From Bacteroides sp. (GTDB taxonomy: Bacteria; Bacteroidota; Bacteroidia; Bacteroidales; Bacteroidaceae): a stretch of DNA of 64,000 nucleotides. The position numbers and the translations under genes are program-made. Of the stretch, positions 26,974 through 37,194 are shown piece by piece. Position 1 is the first letter of the stretch. Each line of letters starts with the position of its first letter. The stretch is from positions 26,422 to 90,421 of the forward strand of contig SUXW01000011.1 in assembly GCA_015060765.1 (NCBI GenBank). Reading direction: 5' to 3'. Below the pieces are notes generated by a model. The model was given only the letters and a program-made list of their open reading frames with translations, was not told where the DNA came from and did not search any database.

Positions 26974-27465
26974 ATGAAGAAGATTATCAATCCCTGGAAA
27001 GGAGTGGAAGGTTACAACTGTTTCGGGTGTGCACCGCACAACGAGGCAGGGGTGAAGATGGAATTTTATGAGGACGGTGAAGAGATTATCAGCATCTGGA
27101 AACCGAAACCGGAATATCAAGGCTGGATTGACACGTTGCATGGAGGAATACAGGCAGTACTGCTGGATGAGATTTGTGCATGGGTCATCTTGCGGAAACT
27201 TCAGACTACCGGAGTAACGTCGAAAATGGAGACCCGTTACCTGAAATCCATCCGTACCACCGATTCGCATGTGGTGCTGCGGGCTTCCATCAAGGAAATT
27301 CGCCGGAACATTGTGCTGGTGGATGCGGCTATCTATAATAAGGACAACGAACTTTGTACGCAAGCCATGTGCACGTATTTCACGTTTTCCAAAGAAAAAG
27401 TGAAGGAGGAAATGAAGTTTATGGGCTGCGAAGTGGAACCGGAAGAGATGATTCCGTTAATTTGA
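26974..27465 (+). CDS. PaaI-like hotdog thioesterase
   Basis: 163 residues with the hotdog pattern: NCFGCAPHNEAGVKMEFY, WIDTLHGGIQAVLLDEICAW (the HGG with a following Asp/Glu forms the active site of PaaI-type enzymes), then METRYLKSIRT. It should hydrolyse an acyl-CoA or similar thioester in the cytoplasm; the substrate is unknown. It directly precedes the his leader, which has its own promoter. Confidence 0.85.
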   Translation: MKKIINPWKGVEGYNCFGCAPHNEAGVKMEFYEDGEEIISIWKPKPEYQGWIDTLHGGIQAVLLDEICAWVILRKLQTTGVTSKMETRYLKSIRTTDSHVVLRASIKEIRRNIVLVDAAIYNKDNELCTQAMCTYFTFSKEKVKEEMKFMGCEVEPEEMIPLI

Positions 27466-27494
27466 AAGAAAAAATAAAGATTTTCTGATAAATA

Positions 27495-27526
27495 TTTGTA
27501 TATCTCGAAATATCGCTTTACATTTG
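27495..27526 (+). promoter_or_regulatory. Promoter of the his operon leader
   Basis: TTTG (27495-27498), a 20-base gap, then TACATTTG (27519-27526): an exact match to the Bacteroides -33/-7 promoter. The start site would fall near 27533, about 15 bases before the leader peptide ATG. Confidence 0.8.
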
Positions 27527-27548
27527 TCGAAAATTAGAACGAAAAGTT

Positions 27549-27593
27549 ATGCAAAGAACAACTACATATCATCATCATTGTCCTAACGATTGA
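27549..27593 (+). CDS. His operon leader peptide (three consecutive His codons)
   Basis: A 14-codon frame, MQRTTTYHHHCPND, ending in TGA. It lies between the his promoter and the leader terminator. Three adjacent His codons at 27570-27578 make it a sensor of charged tRNA-His: a ribosome stalled there would leave the following antiterminator strand free. A chance run of three CAT codons in exactly this position is unlikely. Confidence 0.85.
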   Translation: MQRTTTYHHHCPND

Positions 27594-27595
27594 TT

Positions 27596-27642
27596 CGGTG
27601 GGCTGATGTTGTTGTAGTCAATGATACTTGAAAGGCTTGCCG
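27596..27642 (+). promoter_or_regulatory. His attenuator: antiterminator stem
   Basis: CGGTGGGCT (27596-27604) can pair over all nine positions, counting G-U pairs, with GGCTTGCCG (27634-27642). That second strand is also the left arm of the terminator, so the two structures exclude each other. A ribosome at the leader stop codon would cover the first strand; a ribosome stalled at the His codons would not. Confidence 0.8.
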
Positions 27643-27660
27643 ATAAGGTGGGCCTTTTTT
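27631..27660 (+). terminator. His attenuator: leader terminator
   Basis: AAAGGCTTGCC (27631-27641) pairs with GGTGGGCCTTT (27647-27657) around a short loop, followed by a run of T residues. It lies 37 bases before hisG and would stop transcription when histidine is plentiful. Confidence 0.85.
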
Positions 27661-27696
27661 ATTAAAACGGAAATAAGAATATAAAAAATATAGAGT

Positions 27697-28548
27697 ATGC
27701 TTAGAATTGCAGTACAGTCCAAAGGCCGTTTGTTCGAAGAAACAATGGCGTTGTTACAGGAAGCCGATATCAAGATTTCGTCTTCAAAGAGAATATTGTT
27801 GGTCCAATCGTCCAATTTCCCCATTGAAGTGTTGTTTCTTCGCGATGATGATATTCCTCAATCGGTCGCTTCGGGAATTGCCGACTTGGGTATCGTTGGC
27901 GAAAATGAGTTCGTGGAACGGAAAGAAGATGCAGAGATTGTCCGTCGGTTGGGATTCAGCAAGTGCCGTTTGTCTTTGGCCATTCCGAAGGATGTGGATT
28001 ATCCGGGATTGTCGTGGTTTGAAGGACGGAAGATTGCAACTTCTTATCCGGGTATCCTGAAGGATTTTATGGACAAGAATGGTATCAAGACAGATATTCA
28101 TGTCATTACCGGTTCGGTGGAAATCGCTCCGGGTATCAGTCTGGCCGATGCCATCTTTGATATTGTAAGTTCCGGTTCTACTTTGGTAAGCAACAGCCTG
28201 AAGGAAGTGGAAGTGGTGATGAAGAGCGAGGCGCTCCTGATAGGCAACAAAAATATGTCGGAAGAAAAGAAGGAAATATTGAATGAACTTTTGTTCCGTA
28301 TCGAAGCGGTCAAGGCTGCGGAAGATAAGAAATATGTGCTGATGAATGCACCGACTGCCCGACTGAAGGATATCATTGATGTATTGCCGGGTATGAAGAG
28401 TCCCACGGTGATGCCTTTGGCTCAGGAAGGATGGAGTTCGGTGCATACCGTACTCGACCAGAAATGTTTCTGGGAAATCATCGGCAAACTGAAGGCTTTG
28501 GGTGCAGAAGGCATATTGGTGCTCCCGATTGAAAAAATGATCTTGTAA
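27697..28548 (+). CDS. hisG: ATP phosphoribosyltransferase (long form)
   Basis: 283 residues, the long HisG form with a C-terminal regulatory domain. MLRIAVQSKGRLFEETMALL, SGIADLGIVGENEFVE, ATSYPGILKDFM and DIVSSGSTLVSNSLKEVE are the catalytic-domain motifs. The final third (MKSPTVMPLAQEGWSSVHTV) is the His-binding ACT-like domain. It joins ATP and PRPP in the first step of histidine synthesis and is feedback-inhibited by histidine. It is the first gene of hisG-hisD-hisC-hisB behind the attenuator. Confidence 0.97.
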   Translation: MLRIAVQSKGRLFEETMALLQEADIKISSSKRILLVQSSNFPIEVLFLRDDDIPQSVASGIADLGIVGENEFVERKEDAEIVRRLGFSKCRLSLAIPKDVDYPGLSWFEGRKIATSYPGILKDFMDKNGIKTDIHVITGSVEIAPGISLADAIFDIVSSGSTLVSNSLKEVEVVMKSEALLIGNKNMSEEKKEILNELLFRIEAVKAAEDKKYVLMNAPTARLKDIIDVLPGMKSPTVMPLAQEGWSSVHTVLDQKCFWEIIGKLKALGAEGILVLPIEKMIL

Positions 28549-28557
28549 GATAACGTC

Positions 28558-29841
28558 ATGAAAAAGATACTATATCCCCAACCCAATGAATGGGCGGAAC
28601 TGTTGAAACGCCCGGTCATGAATATGGAGACCTTGCGCGGTACGGTAAACGAGGTGCTCGACCGTATCAAGGCGGAAGGTGATAAGGCGGTACTGGACTA
28701 TGAGGAACGCTTTGACAAAGTGAAACTGGAATCGCTTGCCGTTTCCGAAGCGGAAATGATGGAAGCGGAAGCGTTGGTGCCTATCGAACTGAAAGCGGCT
28801 ATTCTGATGGCGCAAAAGAATATCCATACGTTTCATGCGGCCCAGAAATTTGAAGGGAAGAAGGTGGAAACAGTACCGGGTGTCACTTGCTGGCAGAAGG
28901 CGGTGGCTATAGAAAAGGTAGGGTTGTATATACCGGGGGGTACGGCTCCTTTGTTCTCTACCGTGCTGATGTTGGCTACTCCTGCCAAGATAGCCGGATG
29001 CAAGGAAATTGTACTTTGTACTCCTCCCAACAAGGAAGGGAAGGTGAATCCTGCCATTCTGTATGCTGCTCAAGTGGCGGGTGTAAGCAAGATATTTAAA
29101 GCCGGTGGAGTACAGGCTATCGGTGCCATGGCATACGGAACGGAAAGTGTACCCAAGGTGTACAAGATATTCGGGCCGGGAAACCAGTATGTTATGGCGG
29201 CCAAGCAACAAGTGTCGTTGCATGATGTGGCAATCGATATGCCGGCGGGCCCGTCGGAAGTGGAAGTGCTGGCGGACGAGACGGCTAATCCGGCTTTCGT
29301 AGCTGCCGATTTGCTTTCTCAGGCCGAACATGGGGTGGACAGTCAGGTGGTGCTGATCACGACTTCCGAAAAACTGATGAAGGAAGTGGAATATGAAGTG
29401 CAGCATCAGTTGTCGCGCTTGCCCCGATGGGAGATTGCAGACAAGGCGCTCAGCAATAGCAAACTGATTTTGGTGAACGACATGGAGGAAGCCATAGCCA
29501 TGACCAACGAATATGCACCCGAGCATCTGATTATCGAGACTCGAGATTATATGGAACTGGCGGAAAAAGTGGTCAACGCGGGTTCGGTATTCTTGGGACC
29601 GTTGACACCGGAGAGCGCGGGCGACTATGCGTCGGGTACCAATCATACCTTGCCGACCAATGGCTATGCACAAGCATATAGCGGTGTGAGTCTGGATAGC
29701 TTCATCCGTAAGATTACCTTCCAGGAAATTACACGGGAGGGAATCTTGAATATCGGTCCGGCCATAGAGGTGATGGCGGCCAACGAACAACTGGATGCAC
29801 ACAAGAATGCAGTAACTGTAAGATTAAATACTGTCAAGTAA
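28558..29841 (+). CDS. hisD: Histidinol dehydrogenase
   Basis: 427 residues. Conserved motifs include VGLYIPGGTAPLFSTVLMLA, GVQAIGAMAYGT, KIFGPGNQYVMAAKQQV, DMPAGPSEVEVLAD, LLSQAEHGVDSQVVLI and NEYAPEHLII. The paired His of the AEHG and PEHL motifs serve zinc binding and catalysis. It oxidises histidinol to histidine with two NAD+. It starts nine bases after hisG. Confidence 0.97.
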   Translation: MKKILYPQPNEWAELLKRPVMNMETLRGTVNEVLDRIKAEGDKAVLDYEERFDKVKLESLAVSEAEMMEAEALVPIELKAAILMAQKNIHTFHAAQKFEGKKVETVPGVTCWQKAVAIEKVGLYIPGGTAPLFSTVLMLATPAKIAGCKEIVLCTPPNKEGKVNPAILYAAQVAGVSKIFKAGGVQAIGAMAYGTESVPKVYKIFGPGNQYVMAAKQQVSLHDVAIDMPAGPSEVEVLADETANPAFVAADLLSQAEHGVDSQVVLITTSEKLMKEVEYEVQHQLSRLPRWEIADKALSNSKLILVNDMEEAIAMTNEYAPEHLIIETRDYMELAEKVVNAGSVFLGPLTPESAGDYASGTNHTLPTNGYAQAYSGVSLDSFIRKITFQEITREGILNIGPAIEVMAANEQLDAHKNAVTVRLNTVK

Positions 29842-29844
29842 GTT

Positions 29845-30882
29845 ATGAGAAATTTGAAAGAACTGACACGTCCCAATGTTTGGGCCTTGAAACCCTATTC
29901 GTCGGCACGTGATGAATATAGCGGAGTGGAGGCTTCGGTATTTCTGGATGCCAATGAAAATCCATATCACGCTCCGTACAACCGTTATCCCGATCCATTA
30001 CAAAAGGAACTGAAGGCCTTGATTGCTCCTATTAAACATGTACGTGAAGGACAGATCTTTTTAGGTAATGGAAGTGATGAGGCCATCGATTTGATATTCC
30101 GTGTGTTCTGTCGTCCGGCAGTGGACAATGTGGTGGCAATCGATCCCACTTACGGAATGTACCAAGTATGTGCTGATGTGAACGATGTGGAATACCGCAA
30201 GGTGTTGCTGGATGAGAATTTCCAGTTCTCTGCAGAGAAGTTATTGGCAGCTTCGGACGAAAAAACGAAAGCCATATTCCTATGCTCACCTAATAATCCG
30301 ACCGGCAACAACCTTTGTCGTAAGGAGATAGAGAAGTTGTTGGAAGGGTTTGACGGACTGGTCATCGTGGATGAAGCGTATGCGGATTTCTCCAATGCCC
30401 GTTCGTTCCTGCTCGATTTGGACAAGTTTCCCAATCTGGTGGTGCTCCAGACATTCTCCAAAGCATGGGGATGTGCGGCTATCCGTTTGGGCATGGCATT
30501 TGCATCCGAGGAAATCATTGGCTTGTTCAATAAGGTGAAGTATCCGTATAATGTGAACCAATTGACCCAACAGGAAGCGATTGCTTTGTTGAAGGATTCC
30601 CAAAAGGTACAGGAATGGGTAGAGATTTTGTTGAAGGAACGGACCCGATTGGCCGATTCGTTTGCTGCCCTGAACTGCTGCTTGCATATTTACCCGACTG
30701 ATGCCAATTTTTTCCTGGCCAAAGTGACCGACGCATCTTCCATTTATGCGTATCTGGTAGGAAAGGGAATCATTGTGCGCAATCGTACCAATGTCACTCT
30801 GTGTGGTAACTGTCTGCGTGTCACCATCGGTACTCCTGAAGAAAATGATGCTTTGTTGGATGCTTTAAAGGAAATGAAATGA
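29845..30882 (+). CDS. hisC: Histidinol-phosphate aminotransferase
   Basis: 345 residues, PLP-dependent fold type [61 protein letters not shown] and [19 protein letters not shown] are visible; the Lys in FSKAW binds PLP. It converts imidazole-acetol phosphate and glutamate to histidinol phosphate. It overlaps hisB by four bases, so the two are coupled. Confidence 0.96.
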   Translation: MRNLKELTRPNVWALKPYSSARDEYSGVEASVFLDANENPYHAPYNRYPDPLQKELKALIAPIKHVREGQIFLGNGSDEAIDLIFRVFCRPAVDNVVAIDPTYGMYQVCADVNDVEYRKVLLDENFQFSAEKLLAASDEKTKAIFLCSPNNPTGNNLCRKEIEKLLEGFDGLVIVDEAYADFSNARSFLLDLDKFPNLVVLQTFSKAWGCAAIRLGMAFASEEIIGLFNKVKYPYNVNQLTQQEAIALLKDSQKVQEWVEILLKERTRLADSFAALNCCLHIYPTDANFFLAKVTDASSIYAYLVGKGIIVRNRTNVTLCGNCLRVTIGTPEENDALLDALKEMK

Positions 30883-32000
30883 AAAAGGTACTGTTTATCG
30901 ATAGAGACGGGACATTGGTGGTAGAACCGCCCGTAGATTACCAGCTCGATGCATTCGAGAAACTGGAATTTGTCCCGAAGGTTTTCCGTAACCTAGGCTT
31001 TATACGCAGCAAACTTGACTATGAATTTGCTATGGTGACCAATCAGGATGGTTTGGGTACCTCGTCGTTCCCGGAAGAGACATTCTGGCCGGTACACCAT
31101 TTGGTGATGAAGACGCTGGAAAACGAGGGCATCACTTTTGACGAAGTGTTCATCGATCGTAGTTTTCCGGAAGACTTGGCACCTACCCGTAAGCCGCGCA
31201 CCGGTATGTTGGGCAAGTATCTGGATAATCCCGAATACGACCTGGCAGGCAGTTATGTGATAGGCGACCGCTATACCGATGTGGAACTTGCCAAGAATTT
31301 GGGATGCAAGGCTATCTTGTTGCAGGACGACAAGTCGTCGTTGGTAGAGTATGGCTTGGAGGCTTATTGTACTTTGGCAACAAAGGATTGGGACCGGATA
31401 GCGGAATTCCTGTTTGCAGGAGAACGGGTAGCCGAAGTCCGCCGTACAACCAAAGAAACGGATATATATATAAAGGTAGATTTGGATGGTAACGGGAAGT
31501 GCGAGATAGCTACCGGATTGGGATTCTTCGACCACATGCTGGAGCAGATAGGCAAGCATGGAGGAATAGACCTGACCATTCAAGTGAAGGGCGATCTGGA
31601 AGTGGACGAACATCATACGATAGAAGATACGGCCATTGCATTGGGTGAATGTATAGCCAAGGCATTGGGTGATAAACGAGGCATTGAGCGTTACGGCTAT
31701 TGTCTGCCGATGGATGACTGTCTGTGTCAGGTGGCCCTGGATTTTGGAGGACGCGCCTGGTTGGTATGGGATGCGACATTCAATCGGGAGAAGATAGGAG
31801 AGATGCCTACTGAAATGTTCCTCCATTTCTTCAAGTCGCTCAGTGATGCCGCCCGGATGAATTTGAATATCAAGGCAGAGGGACAGAACGAACATCATAA
31901 GATTGAAGGTATCTTCAAAGCCTTGGCAAGGGCCATCAAAATGGCAGTTCGTCGGGATATCTACCATTTTGAAGTCCCTTCGAGCAAAGGAAGTTTATAA
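30879..32000 (+). CDS. hisB: Bifunctional histidinol-phosphatase / imidazoleglycerol-phosphate dehydratase
   Basis: 373 residues. The N-terminal HAD phosphatase domain starts [13 protein letters not shown] (nucleophile Asp) and has the later [14 protein letters not shown] motif. From about residue 187 the IGPD domain follows: [33 protein letters not shown] and [16 protein letters not shown], the Mn-binding His clusters. The fusion matches the arrangement in E. coli and Bacteroidetes. It is the last his gene in the window; a terminator follows, so hisH, hisA, hisF and hisI must lie elsewhere. Confidence 0.97.
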   Translation: MKKVLFIDRDGTLVVEPPVDYQLDAFEKLEFVPKVFRNLGFIRSKLDYEFAMVTNQDGLGTSSFPEETFWPVHHLVMKTLENEGITFDEVFIDRSFPEDLAPTRKPRTGMLGKYLDNPEYDLAGSYVIGDRYTDVELAKNLGCKAILLQDDKSSLVEYGLEAYCTLATKDWDRIAEFLFAGERVAEVRRTTKETDIYIKVDLDGNGKCEIATGLGFFDHMLEQIGKHGGIDLTIQVKGDLEVDEHHTIEDTAIALGECIAKALGDKRGIERYGYCLPMDDCLCQVALDFGGRAWLVWDATFNREKIGEMPTEMFLHFFKSLSDAARMNLNIKAEGQNEHHKIEGIFKALARAIKMAVRRDIYHFEVPSSKGSL

Positions 32001-32021
32001 TTACATGGTGTAAAAATAGTG

Positions 32022-32060
32022 TTGAGCCCCAACTTGAATTAATCGGTTGGGGCTCAATTT
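32022..32060 (+). terminator. His operon terminator
   Basis: TTGAGCCCCAAC (32022-32033) and GTTGGGGCTCAA (32046-32057) form a perfect 12-base stem followed by TTTATTT. Confidence 0.88.
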
Positions 32061-32154
32061 ATTTATGTCTATAGGTGTAAAAATGAAAGAATGCAAAGGG
32101 TGTTATTGTATTTTTACAAGTGTAAAATATACCATAAAAAATGTTAAAGAAATG

Positions 32155-32187
32155 TTTGGTCTGAATGGCTTGATTTCGATATATTTG
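32155..32187 (+). promoter_or_regulatory. Promoter of the SusC/SusD pair
   Basis: TTTG (32155-32158), a 21-base gap, then TATATTTG (32180-32187). It matches the Bacteroides consensus and lies 49 bases before the SusC ATG. Confidence 0.75.
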
Positions 32188-32235
32188 TAGACAAAATAAC
32201 TAAATCTATTACTAAATTTTAAACAAAAACACTTT

Positions 32236-35200
32236 ATGAATCTTGAATTTTTATTCAAAAGACTATGCCTTGTCATGACGCTAAGTGTAGTCTGTTTGTT
32301 TGCCGCTGCACAGGGCAAACCAATTCAAGGCACGGTGAAAGATGCCTTGGGTGAACCGATGATTGGTGTAAACGTGCTTGTTAAGGGTACGACCAACGGG
32401 TCCATTACAGATTTTGACGGTAAGTTCGCTCTTACCGGTGTGAAGAGTTCCGATGTGTTGGTCATCACATACATTGGATATGTATCTCAGGAAATACCTG
32501 TAGGTGACCAGACTAATTTCAATGTTGTATTGAAGGAAGATACTGAAACATTGGATGAAGTCGTGGTAGTGGGCTATGGTGTTGTCAAGAAATCGGATTT
32601 GACCGGTTCGGTAGGAAGTGTCAAATCGGAAACCATTGCAGCCAAAGGTTCTACGTCCTTGATGGAAAGTTTGCAGGGACAAGTGGCCGGTGTGAACATT
32701 TCTCAGTCATCCAGTCGTGCAGGCGATGGCTTCAGCATCCAGATTCGTGGTAAGAGCTCCATGGGTGATGCAACTTCTCCATTGTATGTCATCGATGGTG
32801 TGGTTTGTGACAACATGGATTTCTTGAATCCGATGGATATCGAGAAGGTGGACATCTTGAAGGATGCTTCTTCTACAGCTATTTACGGTTCTCGTGCGAC
32901 TAACGGTGTGGTAATGATTACAACCAAGAAGGGTGATTCCAATGCTTCCAAAGCTACCGTAAGCTATGATGGATACTATGGTTTCAGAAGTGTTGCCAAT
33001 ATGCCGGATTTCATGACGGGAGAAGAATTCATGAAGTTCCGTTTCGGCCGTTATCTGACTTCATCTCAAGATGCAGCAACAGGTACAACTACTTGGAACA
33101 TGTCCGACTCCAACTACTACAAGGCTTGGTGTAACGGTAGCCCGGTGGTACAGCAAATGTATAAGGATGGCAACTATACCGATTGGGCCGATCTCATTAC
33201 CCGCGACGGTTCCCAACAGAACCATTTCATCAATATCAGTGGTGCCGGTAAGAATATCACTTATCGTGTAGGTGTTGGTTACCAGAATGAAGAAGGTATC
33301 CTGTATGATGAATACGAACGTTGGAACCTGAAAGGTGCTGTAGACCATAAGATCAATGATCAGTTGAGCGTTGGTTTCTCGACCAACTTAGCTACTTCAA
33401 ACAAAGAATTCGGTAGTAAGAACTCGGTAAACAACGGTTTTGCCATGACCCCGTTGATGGGTGCTTATTATTGGGAAGGTGATAAGGCCGGACAACCTAT
33501 TCTTCAACCGGGTAAAGATGCCGTACTTTATCCTTATGGCGGTGGGCCAACTTCCACTTACAGTCCTATCGTTGACCGTGAAAACTCAACCGACGACACT
33601 CGCTCTTATAATGCAATGGCCAATGTATACTTGCAATACAGCCCGATCAAGGAAGTTATCTTGAAGACTACTTTCTCTCCAATGTATCAAAAGGTACGTA
33701 GAGGTCAGTTCTATACCGGCGAAACGGAAGCTCGTAGAAACCAAGGTACCAATATGGCTGAAGATACAATGGACGAGGCATTCTCTTATACTTGGGATAC
33801 TCAAGCCAATTTTATCAAGAATTTTGGTGACCACAATTTGAATGTCTTGGCGTTGTTCTCTGTATATCAACAAAAGGAAGAAGGTAATTATATCAAGATT
33901 ACCAATATGCCGTTTGATGTGGCATGGCATAACTGGGGAGCCGGTACAGTTGAAAGCCAGTCCAGCTATTATCAGAAGATTTCCATGCTTTCGTATGTAG
34001 CTCGTATCAACTATAGCTATAAAGATAAATACTTGGTGACTTTGTCATCTCGTTGGGATGGTTCGTCCAAGTTTGCCAAGGACAATCGTTGGGGTATGTT
34101 CCCTTCTGCTGCTGTAGCATGGCGCGTTAATCAAGAAGATTGGATGAAGGGTACCAGTGACTGGTTGAGCAACTTGAAACTTCGTTTGAGTTTCGGTATT
34201 ACCGGTAACAATGCGGGAGTAGGTCCTTATGATACTCAGTCGTTGGCCGACCAGAAGTATTACTATAACTTCGGTGGTACCGTAGCAAACGGTTTTGGTT
34301 ATGCCATGAGTAATGCTGCACTTACTTGGGAAAAGACTACCGAATTCAACTTTGGTATTGATTTCGGATTCTTACAGAATCGCATTACCGGTAGCATAGA
34401 CTTGTATAACAAGGATTCCAAGGACTTGTTGATGGAAATGCAGACTCCGTACGAAATGGGTTCCGCAACAGGTGCAATTGTAAGTAATGTAGGTAAAGTA
34501 AACAACAAGGGTATCGAAATTCAGTTGAATACAACCAATATCCGCAACAAGGACTGGAATTGGACCACTTCTTTCTCTTTCGCACGCAACATCAATGAAA
34601 TTAAGGAATTGAACGGCGAAAAGAACGACTTGGTAGGTAATAAGTGGTTCATCGGTCAGCCGATTGATGTAGTTTACGGTTACAAGATGATGGGTATCTG
34701 TACGGCAGAACAAGCCAAGGCTTTTGCTGCTGATCCTAATCAGAAGACCAAATTCTATGAAGGTGAAATGGTTTATTGGGATAAGACAGGTGACGGTAAA
34801 GTAGATGCTTCCGACAGATGTATCTTGGGTCACAACGCACCGACCTGGACAGGTAGCTTCACTTCCAATCTGACTTACAAGAACTGGGATTTCTCAGTGA
34901 ATGTATATACCAGCCAGGGAGGTACAGTGTATTCTCCGTTCATGAGTTCTTATTGTGGATACGGCTCACGCGGTACCCAGCATATCAAGATGGATTTCTA
35001 TATTCCTGATGGTGCTCCTATTCTTGCCGATCCGGAAGACTTCCAAGTGATTGACGGAACTCCTTCGAATGTAATGAATAACAGCAGTGCCGTTGCTTAT
35101 CAGCAAGGTACTCACTATGGTAGTTGGCCTTATCCAACCAGTACCAATGGTAATGGTGGTGGTGCCTTGTTCAATACCAGCGGTGAAGATGCTTCACATT

Positions 35201-35439
35201 TCTTTGTAGACAATTCTTATGTAAAGGTCAAGAATATTACCTTGGGATATACATTCCCACAGAACTGGTTGAAGAAGGTGCATGTTTCCAGCTTGCGTCT
35301 GTATGTGAATGTGATGAATCCGTTTACATTTACAGATTACAAGGGCTTCGATCCGGAATGGGCAGATGCACAAATCAGCGGTGGTGCCGGTGGCCCAAGT
35401 TCAAGAACTTATCAGATTGGTGTTAATTTGAAGTTTTAA
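32236..35439 (+). CDS. SusC/RagA-family TonB-dependent outer membrane transporter
   Basis: 1067 residues. Signal peptide to about residue 26, then a carboxypeptidase-regulatory-like domain (IQGTVKDALGEPMIGVNVLV), then the SusC plug signature (LDEVVVVGYGVVKKSDLTGS, IDGVVCDNMD, KDASSTAIYGSRATNGVVMI) and a 22-strand beta barrel ending in an aromatic-rich strand. It imports an oligosaccharide or other large nutrient with the SusD lipoprotein that follows 22 bases later. No glycoside hydrolase, sigma/anti-sigma pair or hybrid two-component sensor is adjacent, so the substrate cannot be inferred. Confidence 0.96.
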   Translation: MNLEFLFKRLCLVMTLSVVCLFAAAQGKPIQGTVKDALGEPMIGVNVLVKGTTNGSITDFDGKFALTGVKSSDVLVITYIGYVSQEIPVGDQTNFNVVLKEDTETLDEVVVVGYGVVKKSDLTGSVGSVKSETIAAKGSTSLMESLQGQVAGVNISQSSSRAGDGFSIQIRGKSSMGDATSPLYVIDGVVCDNMDFLNPMDIEKVDILKDASSTAIYGSRATNGVVMITTKKGDSNASKATVSYDGYYGFRSVANMPDFMTGEEFMKFRFGRYLTSSQDAATGTTTWNMSDSNYYKAWCNGSPVVQQMYKDGNYTDWADLITRDGSQQNHFINISGAGKNITYRVGVGYQNEEGILYDEYERWNLKGAVDHKINDQLSVGFSTNLATSNKEFGSKNSVNNGFAMTPLMGAYYWEGDKAGQPILQPGKDAVLYPYGGGPTSTYSPIVDRENSTDDTRSYNAMANVYLQYSPIKEVILKTTFSPMYQKVRRGQFYTGETEARRNQGTNMAEDTMDEAFSYTWDTQANFIKNFGDHNLNVLALFSVYQQKEEGNYIKITNMPFDVAWHNWGAGTVESQSSYYQKISMLSYVARINYSYKDKYLVTLSSRWDGSSKFAKDNRWGMFPSAAVAWRVNQEDWMKGTSDWLSNLKLRLSFGITGNNAGVGPYDTQSLADQKYYYNFGGTVANGFGYAMSNAALTWEKTTEFNFGIDFGFLQNRITGSIDLYNKDSKDLLMEMQTPYEMGSATGAIVSNVGKVNNKGIEIQLNTTNIRNKDWNWTTSFSFARNINEIKELNGEKNDLVGNKWFIGQPIDVVYGYKMMGICTAEQAKAFAADPNQKTKFYEGEMVYWDKTGDGKVDASDRCILGHNAPTWTGSFTSNLTYKNWDFSVNVYTSQGGTVYSPFMSSYCGYGSRGTQHIKMDFYIPDGAPILADPEDFQVIDGTPSNVMNNSSAVAYQQGTHYGSWPYPTSTNGNGGGALFNTSGEDASHFFVDNSYVKVKNITLGYTFPQNWLKKVHVSSLRLYVNVMNPFTFTDYKGFDPEWADAQISGGAGGPSSRTYQIGVNLKF

Positions 35440-35461
35440 TCCATCCTAAATAAAGAATTAT

Positions 35462-37177
35462 ATGAAAAAGATACTATATAGTTTGGTTGCTGGAGCGATG
35501 GTGCTGTTTACCGGTTGCTCTGATTTCTTGGAACAAGATAACCGTTCCGATGTGCCTACCGACGGCTTTTACAATACGGCCGAAGGGTATGAGAGTCTTA
35601 CAAATGCCATGTACTCTTCCTTGAGACCCATTTTTACAGACCAACCCAACTTGTTTGTTGGTGGTACCGATCTCTATGGTGACGGTAAGTCGGAAAGTGT
35701 GGTATGGACTTATTATACATTTACTACTTCCGAAGGTCATTTGAAGAATTTCTATCAAAGATGTTATAAAGGTATTCAGTTGGCAAACAGTGTCATCGCT
35801 TATGGTGAAACAACTGCTGCAAGCAAAGTACGTGAGCAATATATCGATGAAGCCCGCTTCATTCGTGCCTGGTTCTATTTCCAATTGGTACAGCAATTTG
35901 GCGGTGTGCCTTTGAGCAACGACATGTATACTTCGGCTGTAATGAGCCATCCGCGCAACACTTTGAAAGAGGTATACGACTTCATCATCTCCGAATTTGA
36001 ATACCTGGCTACATCATCCAAATTATTGGATCGTAGTAGTTCCGGTGTTGGACGTGCCAATAAACGTGCTGCCAATTTCTTCTTGGCCAAGGCTTATCTG
36101 ACTCGCGGTTGGTTGAACGGTCAGGATTATGAAGCACAGGAAGAAAACATTGCCGATGGTAAGGACTTTGAAAATGCGGCTAAATATGCTTTGTTGGCCA
36201 TCAATAACGAAAAACCGGATGAATCCATCGAAACCGTGTTTGACATTGCCAATGAAGCGAATGATGAATTTTTCTGGAGTGTACAATACAGCTCTGAATC
36301 AGTAGAGAATCCGAGTGGAGACGGCTCTCGTCAGATGTGTCAGTTTGGTGCTTATTTAGGAGGTTCCGAATGGCAGTATAACAAGTCAATGGACGGTAAC
36401 TATTCACCGACATTGTGGTTCCACCATCAGTTTGACAAGGGTGACGGCCGTTACGAACAGACATTCATGTTCGAATTCCATCAGAATTATTTCGATTTTT
36501 ATGGAAAGAAGAGTACCATTAAGTTCTATTATGCACCTTGGTGGGCTACCGATGCCGATATCGAAGCATGGAAGGCCGACGATCCTAATGGCTTGAAGAA
36601 AGATTTGCAATATGTAGGAAAGACCATTGCTGAAGCTACAGAATATCCGTTGAGTTCGGCTCCAGAAACATTCAAGAACCGTCGTCACATGGACTTTGGT
36701 GTTCCTTGTATTCGTAAGTTCGATGATTATACCGAAGCTTCCAAAGCCAATCGTAGCAGTACATGTAGTATGCACGATGTGTCATTGGCTCGTTTGGGTG
36801 AAGCTTATTTGATTGCTGCCGAAGCCTATATCAAAACAAACAATGCAGCAAAGGCAGCAGAAATGATCAATACGTTGCGTAATCGTCCGGGAACCATCAA
36901 ACCAGGATTTGAAGCCGAAATGACTGTCAATGCCAGTGATATGAACATTGATTTCATCTTGAAGGAACGTGCTTGTGAAATGGCAGGTGAATACGTTCGT
37001 TGGACTGACTTGAAGCGTACTCATAAGTTGATTGAATATTTCACAGAACATAATGAAGATAATGTGCCTGCAGCCAATTTGAAAGGTACCGACGGTAAGT
37101 ACAAGATTCTTCGTCCGATTCCTCAATCTGCCATCGACTTGAATAAGGCAGAAATTGAACAGAATCCAGGTTATTAA
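35462..37177 (+). CDS. SusD/RagB-family nutrient-binding lipoprotein
   Basis: 571 residues with lipoprotein signal (LVAGAMVLFTGCSDF). The SusD fold is visible from TAEGYESLTNAMYSSLRPIF, then EARFIRAWFYFQLVQQFGGV, with TPR-like helices and a C-terminal LKERACEMAGEYVRWTDLKR block followed by RPIPQSAIDLNKAEIEQNPG, the family end motif. It is lipid-anchored at the outer surface and forms the lid of the SusC transporter. It is followed by a strong terminator. Confidence 0.96.
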   Translation: MKKILYSLVAGAMVLFTGCSDFLEQDNRSDVPTDGFYNTAEGYESLTNAMYSSLRPIFTDQPNLFVGGTDLYGDGKSESVVWTYYTFTTSEGHLKNFYQRCYKGIQLANSVIAYGETTAASKVREQYIDEARFIRAWFYFQLVQQFGGVPLSNDMYTSAVMSHPRNTLKEVYDFIISEFEYLATSSKLLDRSSSGVGRANKRAANFFLAKAYLTRGWLNGQDYEAQEENIADGKDFENAAKYALLAINNEKPDESIETVFDIANEANDEFFWSVQYSSESVENPSGDGSRQMCQFGAYLGGSEWQYNKSMDGNYSPTLWFHHQFDKGDGRYEQTFMFEFHQNYFDFYGKKSTIKFYYAPWWATDADIEAWKADDPNGLKKDLQYVGKTIAEATEYPLSSAPETFKNRRHMDFGVPCIRKFDDYTEASKANRSSTCSMHDVSLARLGEAYLIAAEAYIKTNNAAKAAEMINTLRNRPGTIKPGFEAEMTVNASDMNIDFILKERACEMAGEYVRWTDLKRTHKLIEYFTEHNEDNVPAANLKGTDGKYKILRPIPQSAIDLNKAEIEQNPGY

Positions 37178-37194
37178 TCCATGGGAACAAAAAT

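Noticed and set aside
28570..29802. 410-codon minus-strand ORF across hisD
   Set aside because: Shadow of hisD; His/Arg-rich composition is typical of antisense frames.
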